Assembly: GCF_004803405.1 (NCBI RefSeq)
Contig: NZ_SSXI01000229.1
Location: forward strand, 16,044 to 80,043
Origin: Nocardioides sp.
GTDB lineage: Bacteria; Actinomycetota; Actinomycetes; Propionibacteriales; Nocardioidaceae
Reading direction: 5' to 3'
Length of the DNA stretch: 64,000 nucleotides
The position numbers and the translations under genes were made by a program. Below the pieces are notes generated by a model. It was not told where the DNA came from. It was given only the letters and a program-made list of their open reading frames with translations, and ran no database searches. Positions 51,343 through 60,424 of this stretch are shown one piece after another. The stretch's first letter is position 1, and every line of letters begins with the position of its first letter.

Positions 51343-52574
51343 GCGGTCGGAGAAGCCGGGTCCTCATCCTCGTCCAGAACCTCCCGGTGCCCTTCGACCG
51401 TCGCGTGTGGCTCGAGGCCCAGACGCTGCGCGACCACGGCTACGACGTCACCGTCGTCTGCCCGACCGGGCACGGCACCGGCCGCGGCCGGCAGGTACTC
51501 GACGGGGTCACCGTGCTCGCGTACCCGCCATACGCCCCCGGCGGCGGTGCGGCGGGCTTCGTCCTCGAGTACGCCTGGTCCTTCCTGGCCACCGCGCGTC
51601 TCGTCCGCCGGGCACGCCGGTCGGGGCAGTTCGACGTGATGCAGGCGTGCAACCCCCCTGACATCTTCTGGCCGATCGCGCGCTGGCTGAGGTGGGAGGA
51701 TGGGACCCGCTTCGTGTTCGACCACCACGACCTGTGCCCGGAGCTCTATCGGTCCCGTTTCCCGGAGGGGGCGAGACTGCCGCTGCGTGGGCTCGAGGCG
51801 CTGGAGCGGGCCACCTTCCGCACCGCCGACCGAGTCGTCGCGACCAACGAGTCCTACGCCGCGGTGGCACGCGAGCGCGGCGGGAAGCGGCCGAACCACG
51901 TGACCGTCGTCCGCACCGGGCCCGACCCCCAGCACCTCCGCCCGGTCGCCCCTCGACCGGAGCTGCGCCGTGGCCGCACCCACCTGGCGGCGTACGTCGG
52001 GGTGATGGGACCCCAGGACGGGGTCGACGTGGTCCTCGCCGCGGCCGACCACATCGTCCACACCCTCGGGCGGACCGACCTCGCCTTCGAGCTGATGGGG
52101 TCCGGCGACTGCCATGCCGCGCTCGTCGCGGAGCGGGACGCTCGGGGACTGCGGGACGCCGTGCACATGCCGGGACGGGTCAGCGACGCCTACCTCGCGG
52201 AGGTGCTCTCGACCGCCGATGTCGGCCTCTCCCCCGACCCGCTCAACCCGCTGAACGACGTGTCCACGATGAACAAGACGATGGAGTACCTCGCCTTCGC
52301 GCTGCCCGTCGTCGCCTACGAACTCGTCGAGACGCGGCTCTCGGCCGGCGACGCGGCGATCTATGCCGATCCTCGCTCGGCCGATCCGGTCAACGCTTAC
52401 GCCGAGGCGATCCTGGCGCTCATCGACGAGCCGGAGGAGCGTGCCCTGATGGGCAAGCGCGGACGCCAGCGCGTGGAGACGGAGCTGGCCTGGGAGCACC
52501 AGGCACCGGCCTACCTCCGGGTCTTCGACGAGCTCGCCGGCCGGACGCCGGACACCGGCTCGGGAACGAGGTGA
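51339..52574 (+). CDS. glycosyltransferase family 4
   Basis: The 411-aa GT-B fold protein has VLILVQNLPVPFDRRVWLEAQTL at the N-terminus, the acceptor loop FDHHDLCPELY and the donor-site region ADVGLSPDPLNPLNDVSTMNK (the EX7E-like segment) followed by MEYLAFALPVVAYELVETRL. It uses a nucleotide sugar donor, possibly GDP-mannuronate, and retains configuration. GTG at 51339 overlaps the dehydrogenase stop. It is cytoplasmic, with no membrane segment. The acceptor and linkage are unknown. The next gene (AsnB-type) starts 7 bp later. Confidence 0.86.
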   Translation: MSGRRSRVLILVQNLPVPFDRRVWLEAQTLRDHGYDVTVVCPTGHGTGRGRQVLDGVTVLAYPPYAPGGGAAGFVLEYAWSFLATARLVRRARRSGQFDVMQACNPPDIFWPIARWLRWEDGTRFVFDHHDLCPELYRSRFPEGARLPLRGLEALERATFRTADRVVATNESYAAVARERGGKRPNHVTVVRTGPDPQHLRPVAPRPELRRGRTHLAAYVGVMGPQDGVDVVLAAADHIVHTLGRTDLAFELMGSGDCHAALVAERDARGLRDAVHMPGRVSDAYLAEVLSTADVGLSPDPLNPLNDVSTMNKTMEYLAFALPVVAYELVETRLSAGDAAIYADPRSADPVNAYAEAILALIDEPEERALMGKRGRQRVETELAWEHQAPAYLRVFDELAGRTPDTGSGTR

Positions 52575-52581
52575 AAGGTCC

Positions 52582-54513
52582 GTGTGCGGAGTAGCGGGCG
52601 CGTTCCAGCAGCAGGACGGCAAGCAGATCGTCTCGGTGATGACCGACCGGCTCGCGCATCGCGGGCCGGACACGCACGGAGTGGTGGAGCATGTGACGCC
52701 CAGCGTCGCGGTGGTGCTCGGGCACCGTCGGCTGTCGATCATCGACCCGAGCGCGGGCGCAGACCAACCGTTCGCCCGCGGCGGGCTGACACTCAGCTAC
52801 AACGGCGAGCTCTACAACTTCCGCGAGCTACGGAGCGAGCTGGAGTCGTCCGGGGCGCGGTTCACGACCGGCTCCGACACCGAGGTGGTCCTCGAGGCGT
52901 GGCGGCGGTGGGGCGCTGCCTGCCTGGAGCGCTTCCGGGGAATGTTCGCGCTCGCCGTGTACGACGAGGACGCCGGCTCGCTCACCCTGGCGCGGGACGG
53001 CCTCGGGATCAAGCCGCTCTACGTCCTGCCGCGTGGCGACGGCGTGGTCTTCGCCTCCGAGCTCAAGGCTCTCGCAAGGGCCCTCGGCGAGGAGCTGCGC
53101 GTCGACCCGGCCGCCATGGTGGCCTCGGCGCTCTACTACTGGGTGCCGCCGGGCCACTGTGGCCTCGCAGGGGTCCACCAGCTCCCCGCCGGCACCTGGC
53201 GCACCTACCGTTCAGACGGCACCACGGTCGGGGGCACGTTCTGGGATCCGGTGGCGGTCGCGGCGGAGGCCTCCGCCGGTGACGGGTCAGCCCGTCCCGG
53301 CCTAGCCACCGTCATCGAGGAGTCGGTCACTGCCCACCTGGTCGCGGACGTCCCGGTCGCGACGTTCCTGTCCGGCGGCCTCGACTCGAGCATCATCACC
53401 GCGCTCGCCCACCGGCAGGACCCCGGGATCGCGGCATACACGATCGCGTTCCGCGCGGTCGACCAGCGCCTGGAGGCGATGCCGGACGACGCCTACTACG
53501 CCCGCCGACTCGCCGCCCACCTCGGCATCCGGCTGCACGAGATCGAGCTGCAACCCGACGTCGTCGAGATGCTGCCGCGGATGGCGGAGGTGCTCGACGA
53601 GCCGGTCGGCGACCCGGCCGCCATCAACACCCTGCTGCTGTGCGAGGCCGCCCGCGCCGCCGGCGTGAAGGTACTGCTGTCCGGGATGGGGGCCGACGAG
53701 CTGTTCGGCGGCTACCGCAAGCACCTGGCCTGCCTCATCGCGAGGAGGTACCGAAACACGCCCCGCCCGCTACGCCATGCGGTGCGGCGCACGGCCGGTG
53801 CGCTGCCCGTCGCGATCGGCGGGCGCGGGCTGCGCACCGTGCGGTGGGGACAGCGGTTCTGCTCCTTCGCCGAGCTCGGCGAGGAGGAGGCCTTCCGCCG
53901 CTCCTACACGCTGTACGACGCCGGCGAGCTGGGCGCGCTGCTCGACCCCTCCCTGACGGCGACCATCGATGACCTGCTGGCGGAGCACGCGGCGACCTAC
54001 GACGACCATCCCGCCGCCTTCGACGGCCCCGACCAGCACGTGAACCGGATGTGCCTGGCCGACGCCCGGCTGTTCATGCAGGGTCTCAACCTCACCTACA
54101 CCGACCGGGCGAGCATGGCTGCCTCCACCGAGGTTCGGGTGCCGTTCGTGGACCGCGACGTCTTCGCGGCCGCCTTCGCGCTGGGCGGACGGGACAAGAT
54201 CCGCGGGCGCACGCAGAAGGCGGCGCTCAAGGACGTCGGCCGCAGGTGGCTGCCCGCCGAGATCGTCGACCGACCCAAGGCGTCGTTCGGCGCCCCGCTG
54301 CGCGCGTGGGTCACCCACGACCTGCGTGAGCAGCTCGATGACGTGCTGGTCGGAGGGGAGCTGGTCGCCTCCGGGTTCCTGAACGCGGGATCTGTGCAGC
54401 AGCTCCTCACCGACCAGCGCACCAACCGCCGTGACACCAGCAAGCAGCTGTGGCAGCTGCTGTCGCTGGAGCACTGGTACCGCTCGATCCGGAGCACGGG
54501 GGTCTCAGCATGA
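52582..54513 (+). CDS. asnB: asparagine-synthetase-type glutamine amidotransferase (AsnB family)
   Basis: The 643-aa protein has an N-terminal Ntn glutaminase (C2 nucleophile in MCGVAGAF, RLSIIDPSAGADQPF, YNGELYNFREL) and a C-terminal ATP-pyrophosphatase synthetase domain with PPi loop SGGLDSS (264-270). Plain asparagine synthesis is possible. Its place in a uronate polysaccharide operon makes amidation of a uronic acid carboxylate on the sugar more likely, as for WbpS-like enzymes. GTG at 52582 gives the obligatory MC start. Its stop overlaps the next ATG by 4 bp (ATGA). The domain order is complete and the length is usual (610-650). Confidence 0.9.
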   Translation: MCGVAGAFQQQDGKQIVSVMTDRLAHRGPDTHGVVEHVTPSVAVVLGHRRLSIIDPSAGADQPFARGGLTLSYNGELYNFRELRSELESSGARFTTGSDTEVVLEAWRRWGAACLERFRGMFALAVYDEDAGSLTLARDGLGIKPLYVLPRGDGVVFASELKALARALGEELRVDPAAMVASALYYWVPPGHCGLAGVHQLPAGTWRTYRSDGTTVGGTFWDPVAVAAEASAGDGSARPGLATVIEESVTAHLVADVPVATFLSGGLDSSIITALAHRQDPGIAAYTIAFRAVDQRLEAMPDDAYYARRLAAHLGIRLHEIELQPDVVEMLPRMAEVLDEPVGDPAAINTLLLCEAARAAGVKVLLSGMGADELFGGYRKHLACLIARRYRNTPRPLRHAVRRTAGALPVAIGGRGLRTVRWGQRFCSFAELGEEEAFRRSYTLYDAGELGALLDPSLTATIDDLLAEHAATYDDHPAAFDGPDQHVNRMCLADARLFMQGLNLTYTDRASMAASTEVRVPFVDRDVFAAAFALGGRDKIRGRTQKAALKDVGRRWLPAEIVDRPKASFGAPLRAWVTHDLREQLDDVLVGGELVASGFLNAGSVQQLLTDQRTNRRDTSKQLWQLLSLEHWYRSIRSTGVSA

Positions 54514-56696
54514 AGCACGTCGCGCAGAACTACAGGACGGGCGAGCTGGCCGTCCTCGACGTACCCGAGCCGGCCTGTCTTCCCGGCGGGGTACTGGTGC
54601 GGACGCTCTACTCGCTGATCTCCACCGGCACCGAGCTGATGAAGGTCTCCGAGGCCCGCCTGTCCCTGGTCGGCAAGGCGAAGGCACGACCCGACCAGGT
54701 GCGCAAGGTGCTCGACTCGATGGCTCAGCAGGGCCCGGCGGCGGCCTACCGGAAGGCGATGGGGAGGCTCGACAGCTACACCCCGCTCGGCTACTCGCTG
54801 TGCGGCGTCGTCGTCGAGGTCGGCGCGGGCGCCGAGGAGTTCGCTGTCGGCGACGTCGTGGCGTGTGCCGGCAACGAGTTCGCGCTCCATGCCGAGGTCA
54901 ACTGGGTGCCGACCAACCTGTGCGTGCCCGTGCCCGAGGGCGTCGCCCCCGAGCACGCCGCGTTCGCCACGGTGGGCGCGATCGCGATGCACGGCGTACG
55001 ACGCGGCGAGGTGCAGCTCGGCGAGACCGCCGTCGTGATCGGACTCGGCCTCGTCGGGCAGCTCGTCGTACGTCTGCTGGTCGCCGCCGGTGTCCGGGTG
55101 GTCGGCGTGGACACCGTCGCCGACCGCTGCCGGCTCGCGGAGAAGGCCGGCGCCGTCCTCGCGGCCGGGCCCGACGCCGAGGGCGTCGACCGGCTCCGAC
55201 GCACGCTCGGCGATCTCACCGGGGGCGCGGTGGGCGGGGGTGCCGGCGGTGCCGACCACGTGTTCCTCGCCGCGGGCGGCTCGACGAACGGGCCGGTGGA
55301 GCTGGCGGTGCGCCTGGCACGGGACCGCGCCCGGGTCGTGGACATCGGCAAGACCAGGCTGGAACTGCCGTGGACCGACTACTACGAGAAGGAGCTCGAC
55401 GTCCGCTTCTCGCGGTCCTACGGCCCCGGACGGTACGACGACCGGTACGAGCTCGACGGCGTCGACTATCCGGCCGGGTACGTGCGCTGGACTGAGCGGC
55501 GCAACCTCGGCTGCTTCCTCGACCTCCTCGCCGGCGGGTCCCTCGACGTCGGCGCGCTGATCGACGGCGTCCACCCGATCGCGGACGCGGCCGCTGTCTA
55601 CGAGCGGCTGCGGGCCGGCGAGCTTGCCGGGATCGGGATCCTGTTCGACTACCCCTCGGCACGACCGGACCAGCCTGCTCGTGCCGCAGAGGGACCCCAC
55701 ACCGGCGGCACGGGCAGGCGCCCCCGGCCGATGGGGCCTGACGGGCGCGTCGGCATCGGCTTCGTCGGTGCCGGCAGCTATGCCTCCTCCATGCTCCTGC
55801 CCCATCTGGCGCGGGACGCGACGGCAGACCTGCGCACGGTCGCGACCACCCGGTCGCTCAGTGCCGCCAACGCCCAACGCAGCTTCGGCTTCCGACGGGT
55901 CAGCACCGACCTGGAGGACGTGCTGACCGACCCGGCAGTGGCCGCGATCTTCGTCGTCACCCGGCACCACTCGCACGCCGACCTCGTCTGCCGGGCGCTC
56001 GAGGCGGGCAAGGCGGTGTACGTGGAGAAGCCCCTCGCCCTGACCTACGACGAGGTCGACCGGGTCCTCGCGACGGTCGCCCGCACCGGGAACGACCGCC
56101 TGATGGTCGGCTTCAACCGACGCTTCGCACCGCTGCTCGGCCACCTGCGCGAGGGCTTCGCGAACCGCGGCGGCAGCCCCCTGCACATCCGCTACCTCGT
56201 CAACGCCGGCACGCTCAAGGACGGCAGTTGGTACCTCGATGCCGGAAGGGAGGGCAGTCGCTGGGTCGGCGAGGGTGGACACTTCGTCGACACCGTCAGC
56301 CACCTCGTCGGGGCCGATCCGGCAACCGTCTCCGCGGCCGGGAGCGGCGACAACCGACATGTCACCCTGGAGTACCCCGACGGGTCGGTCGGCATCATCA
56401 GCTACCTGACGACCGGGAGCGGAAGGTTCCCGAAGGAGACCCTGGACGTCACCGGCGGCGGCTGCAGCGCCCGACTGGACAACTTCGTGCGCGCCAGCGT
56501 CTGGCGGGGTCGCACCAGAACCGTGCATCGCAGCCTGCTCGGCCAGGACAAGGGGCAGTCGACACAGCTGGCAGCGTTCCTCACCGCAGTGCGCACCGAT
56601 GCGCCGATGCCCGTCCCGCTCGGCTCCCTGGTCGCGACCACCCGAGCGACCCTCGCGGGCGGTCTCCCCCGCCCCAGCGAGACGGGCGTGACATGA
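54510..56696 (+). CDS. two-domain oxidoreductase: zinc-type dehydrogenase plus Gfo/Idh/MocA
   Basis: The 728-aa fusion has an N-terminal MDR-type dehydrogenase (about 1-395: LYSLISTGTELM, LGYSLCGVVVEVG, GLGLVGQLVVRLL) and a C-terminal Gfo/Idh/MocA domain (about 415-728: GIGFVGAGSYASSMLLPHL, VYVEKPLALTYDEVD with the EKP signature). It lacks the catalytic zinc cysteines. Such bi-domain enzymes are known beside heparinase-like genes in polysaccharide clusters; they may modify or recycle an oxidised sugar. The ATG overlaps asnB (ATGA) and the stop overlaps the heparinase-like gene (ATGA). The substrate is unproven. Confidence 0.83.
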   Translation: MKHVAQNYRTGELAVLDVPEPACLPGGVLVRTLYSLISTGTELMKVSEARLSLVGKAKARPDQVRKVLDSMAQQGPAAAYRKAMGRLDSYTPLGYSLCGVVVEVGAGAEEFAVGDVVACAGNEFALHAEVNWVPTNLCVPVPEGVAPEHAAFATVGAIAMHGVRRGEVQLGETAVVIGLGLVGQLVVRLLVAAGVRVVGVDTVADRCRLAEKAGAVLAAGPDAEGVDRLRRTLGDLTGGAVGGGAGGADHVFLAAGGSTNGPVELAVRLARDRARVVDIGKTRLELPWTDYYEKELDVRFSRSYGPGRYDDRYELDGVDYPAGYVRWTERRNLGCFLDLLAGGSLDVGALIDGVHPIADAAAVYERLRAGELAGIGILFDYPSARPDQPARAAEGPHTGGTGRRPRPMGPDGRVGIGFVGAGSYASSMLLPHLARDATADLRTVATTRSLSAANAQRSFGFRRVSTDLEDVLTDPAVAAIFVVTRHHSHADLVCRALEAGKAVYVEKPLALTYDEVDRVLATVARTGNDRLMVGFNRRFAPLLGHLREGFANRGGSPLHIRYLVNAGTLKDGSWYLDAGREGSRWVGEGGHFVDTVSHLVGADPATVSAAGSGDNRHVTLEYPDGSVGIISYLTTGSGRFPKETLDVTGGGCSARLDNFVRASVWRGRTRTVHRSLLGQDKGQSTQLAAFLTAVRTDAPMPVPLGSLVATTRATLAGGLPRPSETGVT

Positions 56697-58789
56697 CCGC
56701 CGCGAGGGGGCCCGGCTGGTACGCGCGCCGGCTCGCCCGGATGAGCGCCGCCGAGATCGCCACCCGGGTCGCCGACACGAGCCGTCACGTCGCCTGGGGG
56801 GCTCTCCAGGTGCATCCCTGCGAGCTGGACACACGCCCCATCGTTCGACCCCACAGCACCCGGCCGGTCCTGCTGCCGCCCGTGCCCCTGCCGAAGGGAG
56901 CCGAGCAGCGCGTGCCCGAGGCCGCCCGCGTGGCGGTCACCGCGGCCGCCGACGCGATCCTCGCCGGGACCTGGGAGACGCTCGGCGTCGTACGCCCTGA
57001 CAGCGCCGACCCGGACTGGTTCCTCGACCCGGTGACCGGGCGCCGGGCACCCCAGGACCGGTACTGCTTCTATGTCAACCACCGCGACGAGGCCGTCGTG
57101 GGCAATGTGAAGCAGGTCTGGGAGCTCTCCCGCCACCACCACCTCACGGTGCTCGCCGCGGCCTGGTGGCTCACCGGCGACCAGCGGTACGCCGCCGCGG
57201 CCGCCTCGCAGCTGCACAGCTGGATGCGGGCAAACCCGTACCTCTCCGGGATCCACTGGACCAGCGGCATCGAGCTGGGCGTTCGGCTGGTCAGCTGGGC
57301 ATGGGTGCGCCGCCTGCTCGACGGCTGGGCACCGGTCCGCCTCTTCTTCGAGGACAGCGACCTGGCACTGCGCCAGCTGTGGTGGCACCAACGCTGGCTG
57401 TCCGCCCTCCGCAGCACCGGCTCGTCGGGGAACAACCACCTGGTCGCCGAACAGGCCGGCCGGCTGGTCGCAGCGTGCGCGTTCCCGTGGTTCGCCGAGA
57501 GCGACGCCTGGCGGGCCGACGCGGCGCGGCGGCTCGCCCGCGCCCTGCAGGACAACACGTTCGAGTGTGGGCTGAACCGCGAGCTCGCGACCGACTACCA
57601 CCGCTTCGTCACCGAGCTCGGGCTGGTCGCCGCGGCAGAGGCGGACGCGGCAGGTCACCCGTTGGACGAGGCGACCCGATCGCTGCTGGCCGCCTCGGTC
57701 GACGTCGCAGCGGCGCTGCCCGACGCCATCGGCCGGCCACCGCGCCAAGGCGACGGCGACGAGGGCCGGGCCCTCGTCCTCGACGGCGGTGGACACGAAG
57801 AGGCCTGGGGCGGGCTGCTGGCCGCGGGGGCGGTCTACGCCGGTCCGCTCCCATGGTGGCCCGCGACCACGCCGACAGTCCTCTCCGTCGCGATCGAAGC
57901 CCTCGGGCGCTCGCGACCCGACCCACGCCGGGCCGGGCCTCGACCCACGTCGCGCGTGCGCTCGCCGCGGCCGGACACGTTCCCCGATGCGGGCCTGACG
58001 CTGCTGCGGACCGACCCGGCGGCGGGCGAGCCGGAGATCTGGGTGCGCTGCGACGGCGGGCCGCACGGGTTCGGGTCGATGGCGGCGCACGCGCATGCCG
58101 ACGCCCTGTCGGTGGAGGTGCGGGCGGGTGGCGTCGACGTGCTGGCCGACCCGGGCACGTACTGCTACCACGGCGAGGGCGCCTGGCGGTCGTACTTCCG
58201 CTCGACCGCCGGCCACAACACCGTCGAGGTCGACGGGCAGGACCAGTCGACCCCGGGTGGCCCCTTCCTATGGAGCCGGAGCGCAGGCAGCACCGTCGAC
58301 GCCGTGATCAGGCGGGACGGCGCGGTCCGGACCTGGATAGCGCATCACGACGGGTATCCGGGCGTACGTCACGCGCGCAGTGTCACCCTCTCCCCCGAGG
58401 ACCGCTGGCTGACTCTCGTCGACGCGCTCACCACCCGGGACGGGCGCCCCCACCGCTTCCGGCTGATGCTGCACCTCGGCCCGGACGTGCGGCTGCTCGA
58501 CGCCACGGACTCGCGCTCTGCGGCGCTCGTCTGGCCGGGCGGCCAGGCGACCCTTCTGCTGGCCGACGGGATCACCTGGTCCGCCCATCGGGGCGAGGTC
58601 GACCCGCCGCTGGGGTGGTACTCGCCCAGGTTCGGCGCCAAGGTGCCCACCACGGTCCTCGTCGGCGCCGGCGTCGTCCACGGGGCGTGCGAGCTGACCA
58701 CGAGTCTGGCCTTCGCCACGGTCCGCCGCGCCCCGGCCGGGTCAGCGACGAGCATCCACGCCACCTCAGGGGGAGGGAGACGTACATGA
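56693..58789 (+). CDS. heparinase II/III-like protein (alginate-lyase-type fold)
   Basis: The 698-aa protein has an (alpha/alpha)-toroid N-terminal half (about 1-400, WELSRHHHLTVLAAAWWLTG; STGSSGNNHLVAEQAGRL) and a heparinase II/III-type beta-sandwich C-terminal half (FGSMAAHAHADALSVEVRAG, then GHNTVEVDGQDQS). Lyases of this fold cleave uronate polymers by beta-elimination. There is no signal peptide, so in a synthesis operon it may act in the cytoplasm or as a non-lytic modifier, as AlgL does for alginate in the periplasm. It overlaps the upstream gene and a 20-aa reading frame downstream, each by 4 bp. Confidence 0.83.
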   Translation: MTAARGPGWYARRLARMSAAEIATRVADTSRHVAWGALQVHPCELDTRPIVRPHSTRPVLLPPVPLPKGAEQRVPEAARVAVTAAADAILAGTWETLGVVRPDSADPDWFLDPVTGRRAPQDRYCFYVNHRDEAVVGNVKQVWELSRHHHLTVLAAAWWLTGDQRYAAAAASQLHSWMRANPYLSGIHWTSGIELGVRLVSWAWVRRLLDGWAPVRLFFEDSDLALRQLWWHQRWLSALRSTGSSGNNHLVAEQAGRLVAACAFPWFAESDAWRADAARRLARALQDNTFECGLNRELATDYHRFVTELGLVAAAEADAAGHPLDEATRSLLAASVDVAAALPDAIGRPPRQGDGDEGRALVLDGGGHEEAWGGLLAAGAVYAGPLPWWPATTPTVLSVAIEALGRSRPDPRRAGPRPTSRVRSPRPDTFPDAGLTLLRTDPAAGEPEIWVRCDGGPHGFGSMAAHAHADALSVEVRAGGVDVLADPGTYCYHGEGAWRSYFRSTAGHNTVEVDGQDQSTPGGPFLWSRSAGSTVDAVIRRDGAVRTWIAHHDGYPGVRHARSVTLSPEDRWLTLVDALTTRDGRPHRFRLMLHLGPDVRLLDATDSRSAALVWPGGQATLLLADGITWSAHRGEVDPPLGWYSPRFGAKVPTTVLVGAGVVHGACELTTSLAFATVRRAPAGSATSIHATSGGGRRT

Positions 58790-58848
58790 TCGGACAGTCG
58801 CTCGACAACCGGCCCGCGACGAGCCGGAGGAGGGTGAACCATGGCTGA
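58786..58848 (+). CDS. 20-aa peptide open reading frame between heparinase-like and Wzz genes
   Basis: ATG at 58786 overlaps the heparinase stop (ATGA), with a strong GGGAGGGAG purine run just upstream. It reads MIGQSLDNRPATSRRRVNHG and stops at 58846-58848, inside the start of the Wzz-like gene at 58841 (8-bp overlap). Arg/Asn-rich, no membrane segment, no family known. It could be a translated leader that couples or delays translation of the next gene, a tiny protein, or a by-product of overlaps. Detection of the peptide would decide. Confidence 0.4.
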   Translation: MIGQSLDNRPATSRRRVNHG

Positions 58849-60424
58849 GCAGGCAGTCGATCTGCGCTCGGCGCTGGCCGCCTGGACCCGCCATCGGCTG
58901 CTGATGGGGCTGGCCGGCCTGCTCGGCGCCGCCGCCGGAGTGGGACTGGCGCAGGTCGTGCCGCCCTACTACACGAGCACCAGCCAGGTCCTGCTGCCGA
59001 TCGCACCCGCCGAGTCCGAGGAAGCCGGCGACCGAGACCGCGACACCGAGATCGAGATCGCCTCCAGCGACGTGGTGCTCGGCCCAGCCGGCCGAGCGGT
59101 CAGCCCGCAGCTGACCCCGGCGCAGGCCGAGGACATGGTGTCGGTCGAGGCGCCGAGCGACGATGTCATCGCTTTCCGGGTGAGGGCCGAATCGCCCGCG
59201 CAGGCCGAGGCCCTGGCGAAGGAACTCGCCAAGGCGGAGGTGGCGTACTCCAACGGCTCGGCGGGATCGCTCACCCGCGCTCGCAGCACCGCGCTGGTCG
59301 AGCGGCGGCAGACGCTCAAGGATTCCCTCGACGCCGTCAGCGCAGAGATCGAGACGACCAGCCGGCGCGCGGCCACGGTTTCCCCGACATCCCCTGCGGG
59401 TCGCGCCGACGCTGCCGCGCTCGCCGAGCTGACCGCGCAGCAGGCGAACCTGGTCCTCCAGCTGGACTCGGTCAAGAGCCAGCTCCTGGAGGGCCAGGGC
59501 GTGCGCGCCGCGCGCGTGATCGAGAGCGCCACGCCGGCAACGTCCCTCAGCGCGCCCATGCGATACGGGCTGTTCGGCGCCGGTGGTCTCTTCGCAGGGG
59601 TCCTCCTGACCGGGCTCGTCCTTGCCGTCGCGGGCCGCCGCGACCGGCGCCTGCGGAGCCGTGACGACATCGCCGACGCTCTGGGCTGCTCGGTGGTGAC
59701 GTCGGTCCGTGCCCGTCGGCCGCGCTCGGTCTCGGCGTGGCGCCGGCTGCTGGCCTCCTACGCCCCCGACACCGTCGACGCGTGGGCCCTGCGCCGCATC
59801 CTGCACCGCGTGCATCCCGCGCCCTCCTTCGGGAGCGGGGCCGGCTCGGCGGTCACGTCGGCACGGGCGTCGGTCATCGTCATCACGCTCACCGAGGACG
59901 AGGGTGCGCTCGCGATGGCGCCGCAGCTGGCGTCGTACGCCGCCACGACCGGCGTGGCGACTCGACTGGTCATTCATGGGCGGGACGAGTCGGCGGCAGC
60001 GCTGCGTGCGGCTGCCGGCCGCGAGACAGGGAGCGCGTCAAACCGACGCGAGGGCCTGCTGCTGGGAGCTGAGCCGGGTGACGCCGAGCTCACGGTCATC
60101 CTTGTCGTCGTCGACCGCAAGCGCCCGGTCGCCGACGACCTGGTCGCGGCACAGGTCGACATCCCCGACGGCCGAGCCACCACACTCGTCGCGGTCGCGT
60201 CGGGCTTCGCAACGGCGCAGGAGCTCGCCCGCGCGGCGGTGCTGATGGACGACCAGCAGATGCGGATCGACGGCGTCATCGTCGCCGACCCCGACGACCT
60301 CGACCGGACCACCGGGCGGGTGGGCGTCGGCGGCGCGCCGCCGGGACTCCTGCCGCCGGGACTGCCGACGCGCCTGGCGGCTGTGCCGATCACGCGCTCC
60401 GGCTCCTCGAAGGGCTACCGATGA
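58841..60424 (+). CDS. Wzz/chain-length-determinant-like protein with degenerate kinase-like domain
   Basis: The 527-aa protein has TM1 (about 20-38), an extracytoplasmic domain with a coiled coil (about 145-225) and TM2 (about 242-264), the polysaccharide co-polymerase topology. A C-terminal cytoplasmic domain (about 340-510) resembles a BY-kinase (CpsD-like) fold, ending VIVADPDDLDRTTGR. The Walker A loop is missing: at its place (349-356) the sequence is TLTEDEGA rather than xxxxGKS/T. A single tyrosine (GYR) at the very C-terminus remains. It probably sets chain length without ATP. ATG at 58841 has GGAGGAGGG upstream. Confidence 0.82.
   Translation: MAEQAVDLRSALAAWTRHRLLMGLAGLLGAAAGVGLAQVVPPYYTSTSQVLLPIAPAESEEAGDRDRDTEIEIASSDVVLGPAGRAVSPQLTPAQAEDMVSVEAPSDDVIAFRVRAESPAQAEALAKELAKAEVAYSNGSAGSLTRARSTALVERRQTLKDSLDAVSAEIETTSRRAATVSPTSPAGRADAAALAELTAQQANLVLQLDSVKSQLLEGQGVRAARVIESATPATSLSAPMRYGLFGAGGLFAGVLLTGLVLAVAGRRDRRLRSRDDIADALGCSVVTSVRARRPRSVSAWRRLLASYAPDTVDAWALRRILHRVHPAPSFGSGAGSAVTSARASVIVITLTEDEGALAMAPQLASYAATTGVATRLVIHGRDESAAALRAAAGRETGSASNRREGLLLGAEPGDAELTVILVVVDRKRPVADDLVAAQVDIPDGRATTLVAVASGFATAQELARAAVLMDDQQMRIDGVIVADPDDLDRTTGRVGVGGAPPGLLPPGLPTRLAAVPITRSGSSKGYR

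Noticed and set aside
56228..56692. N-terminal extension of the heparinase-like gene
   Set aside because: It overlaps the end of the bi-domain oxidoreductase in another frame and is Arg-rich noise; ATG at 56693 overlaps the upstream stop.
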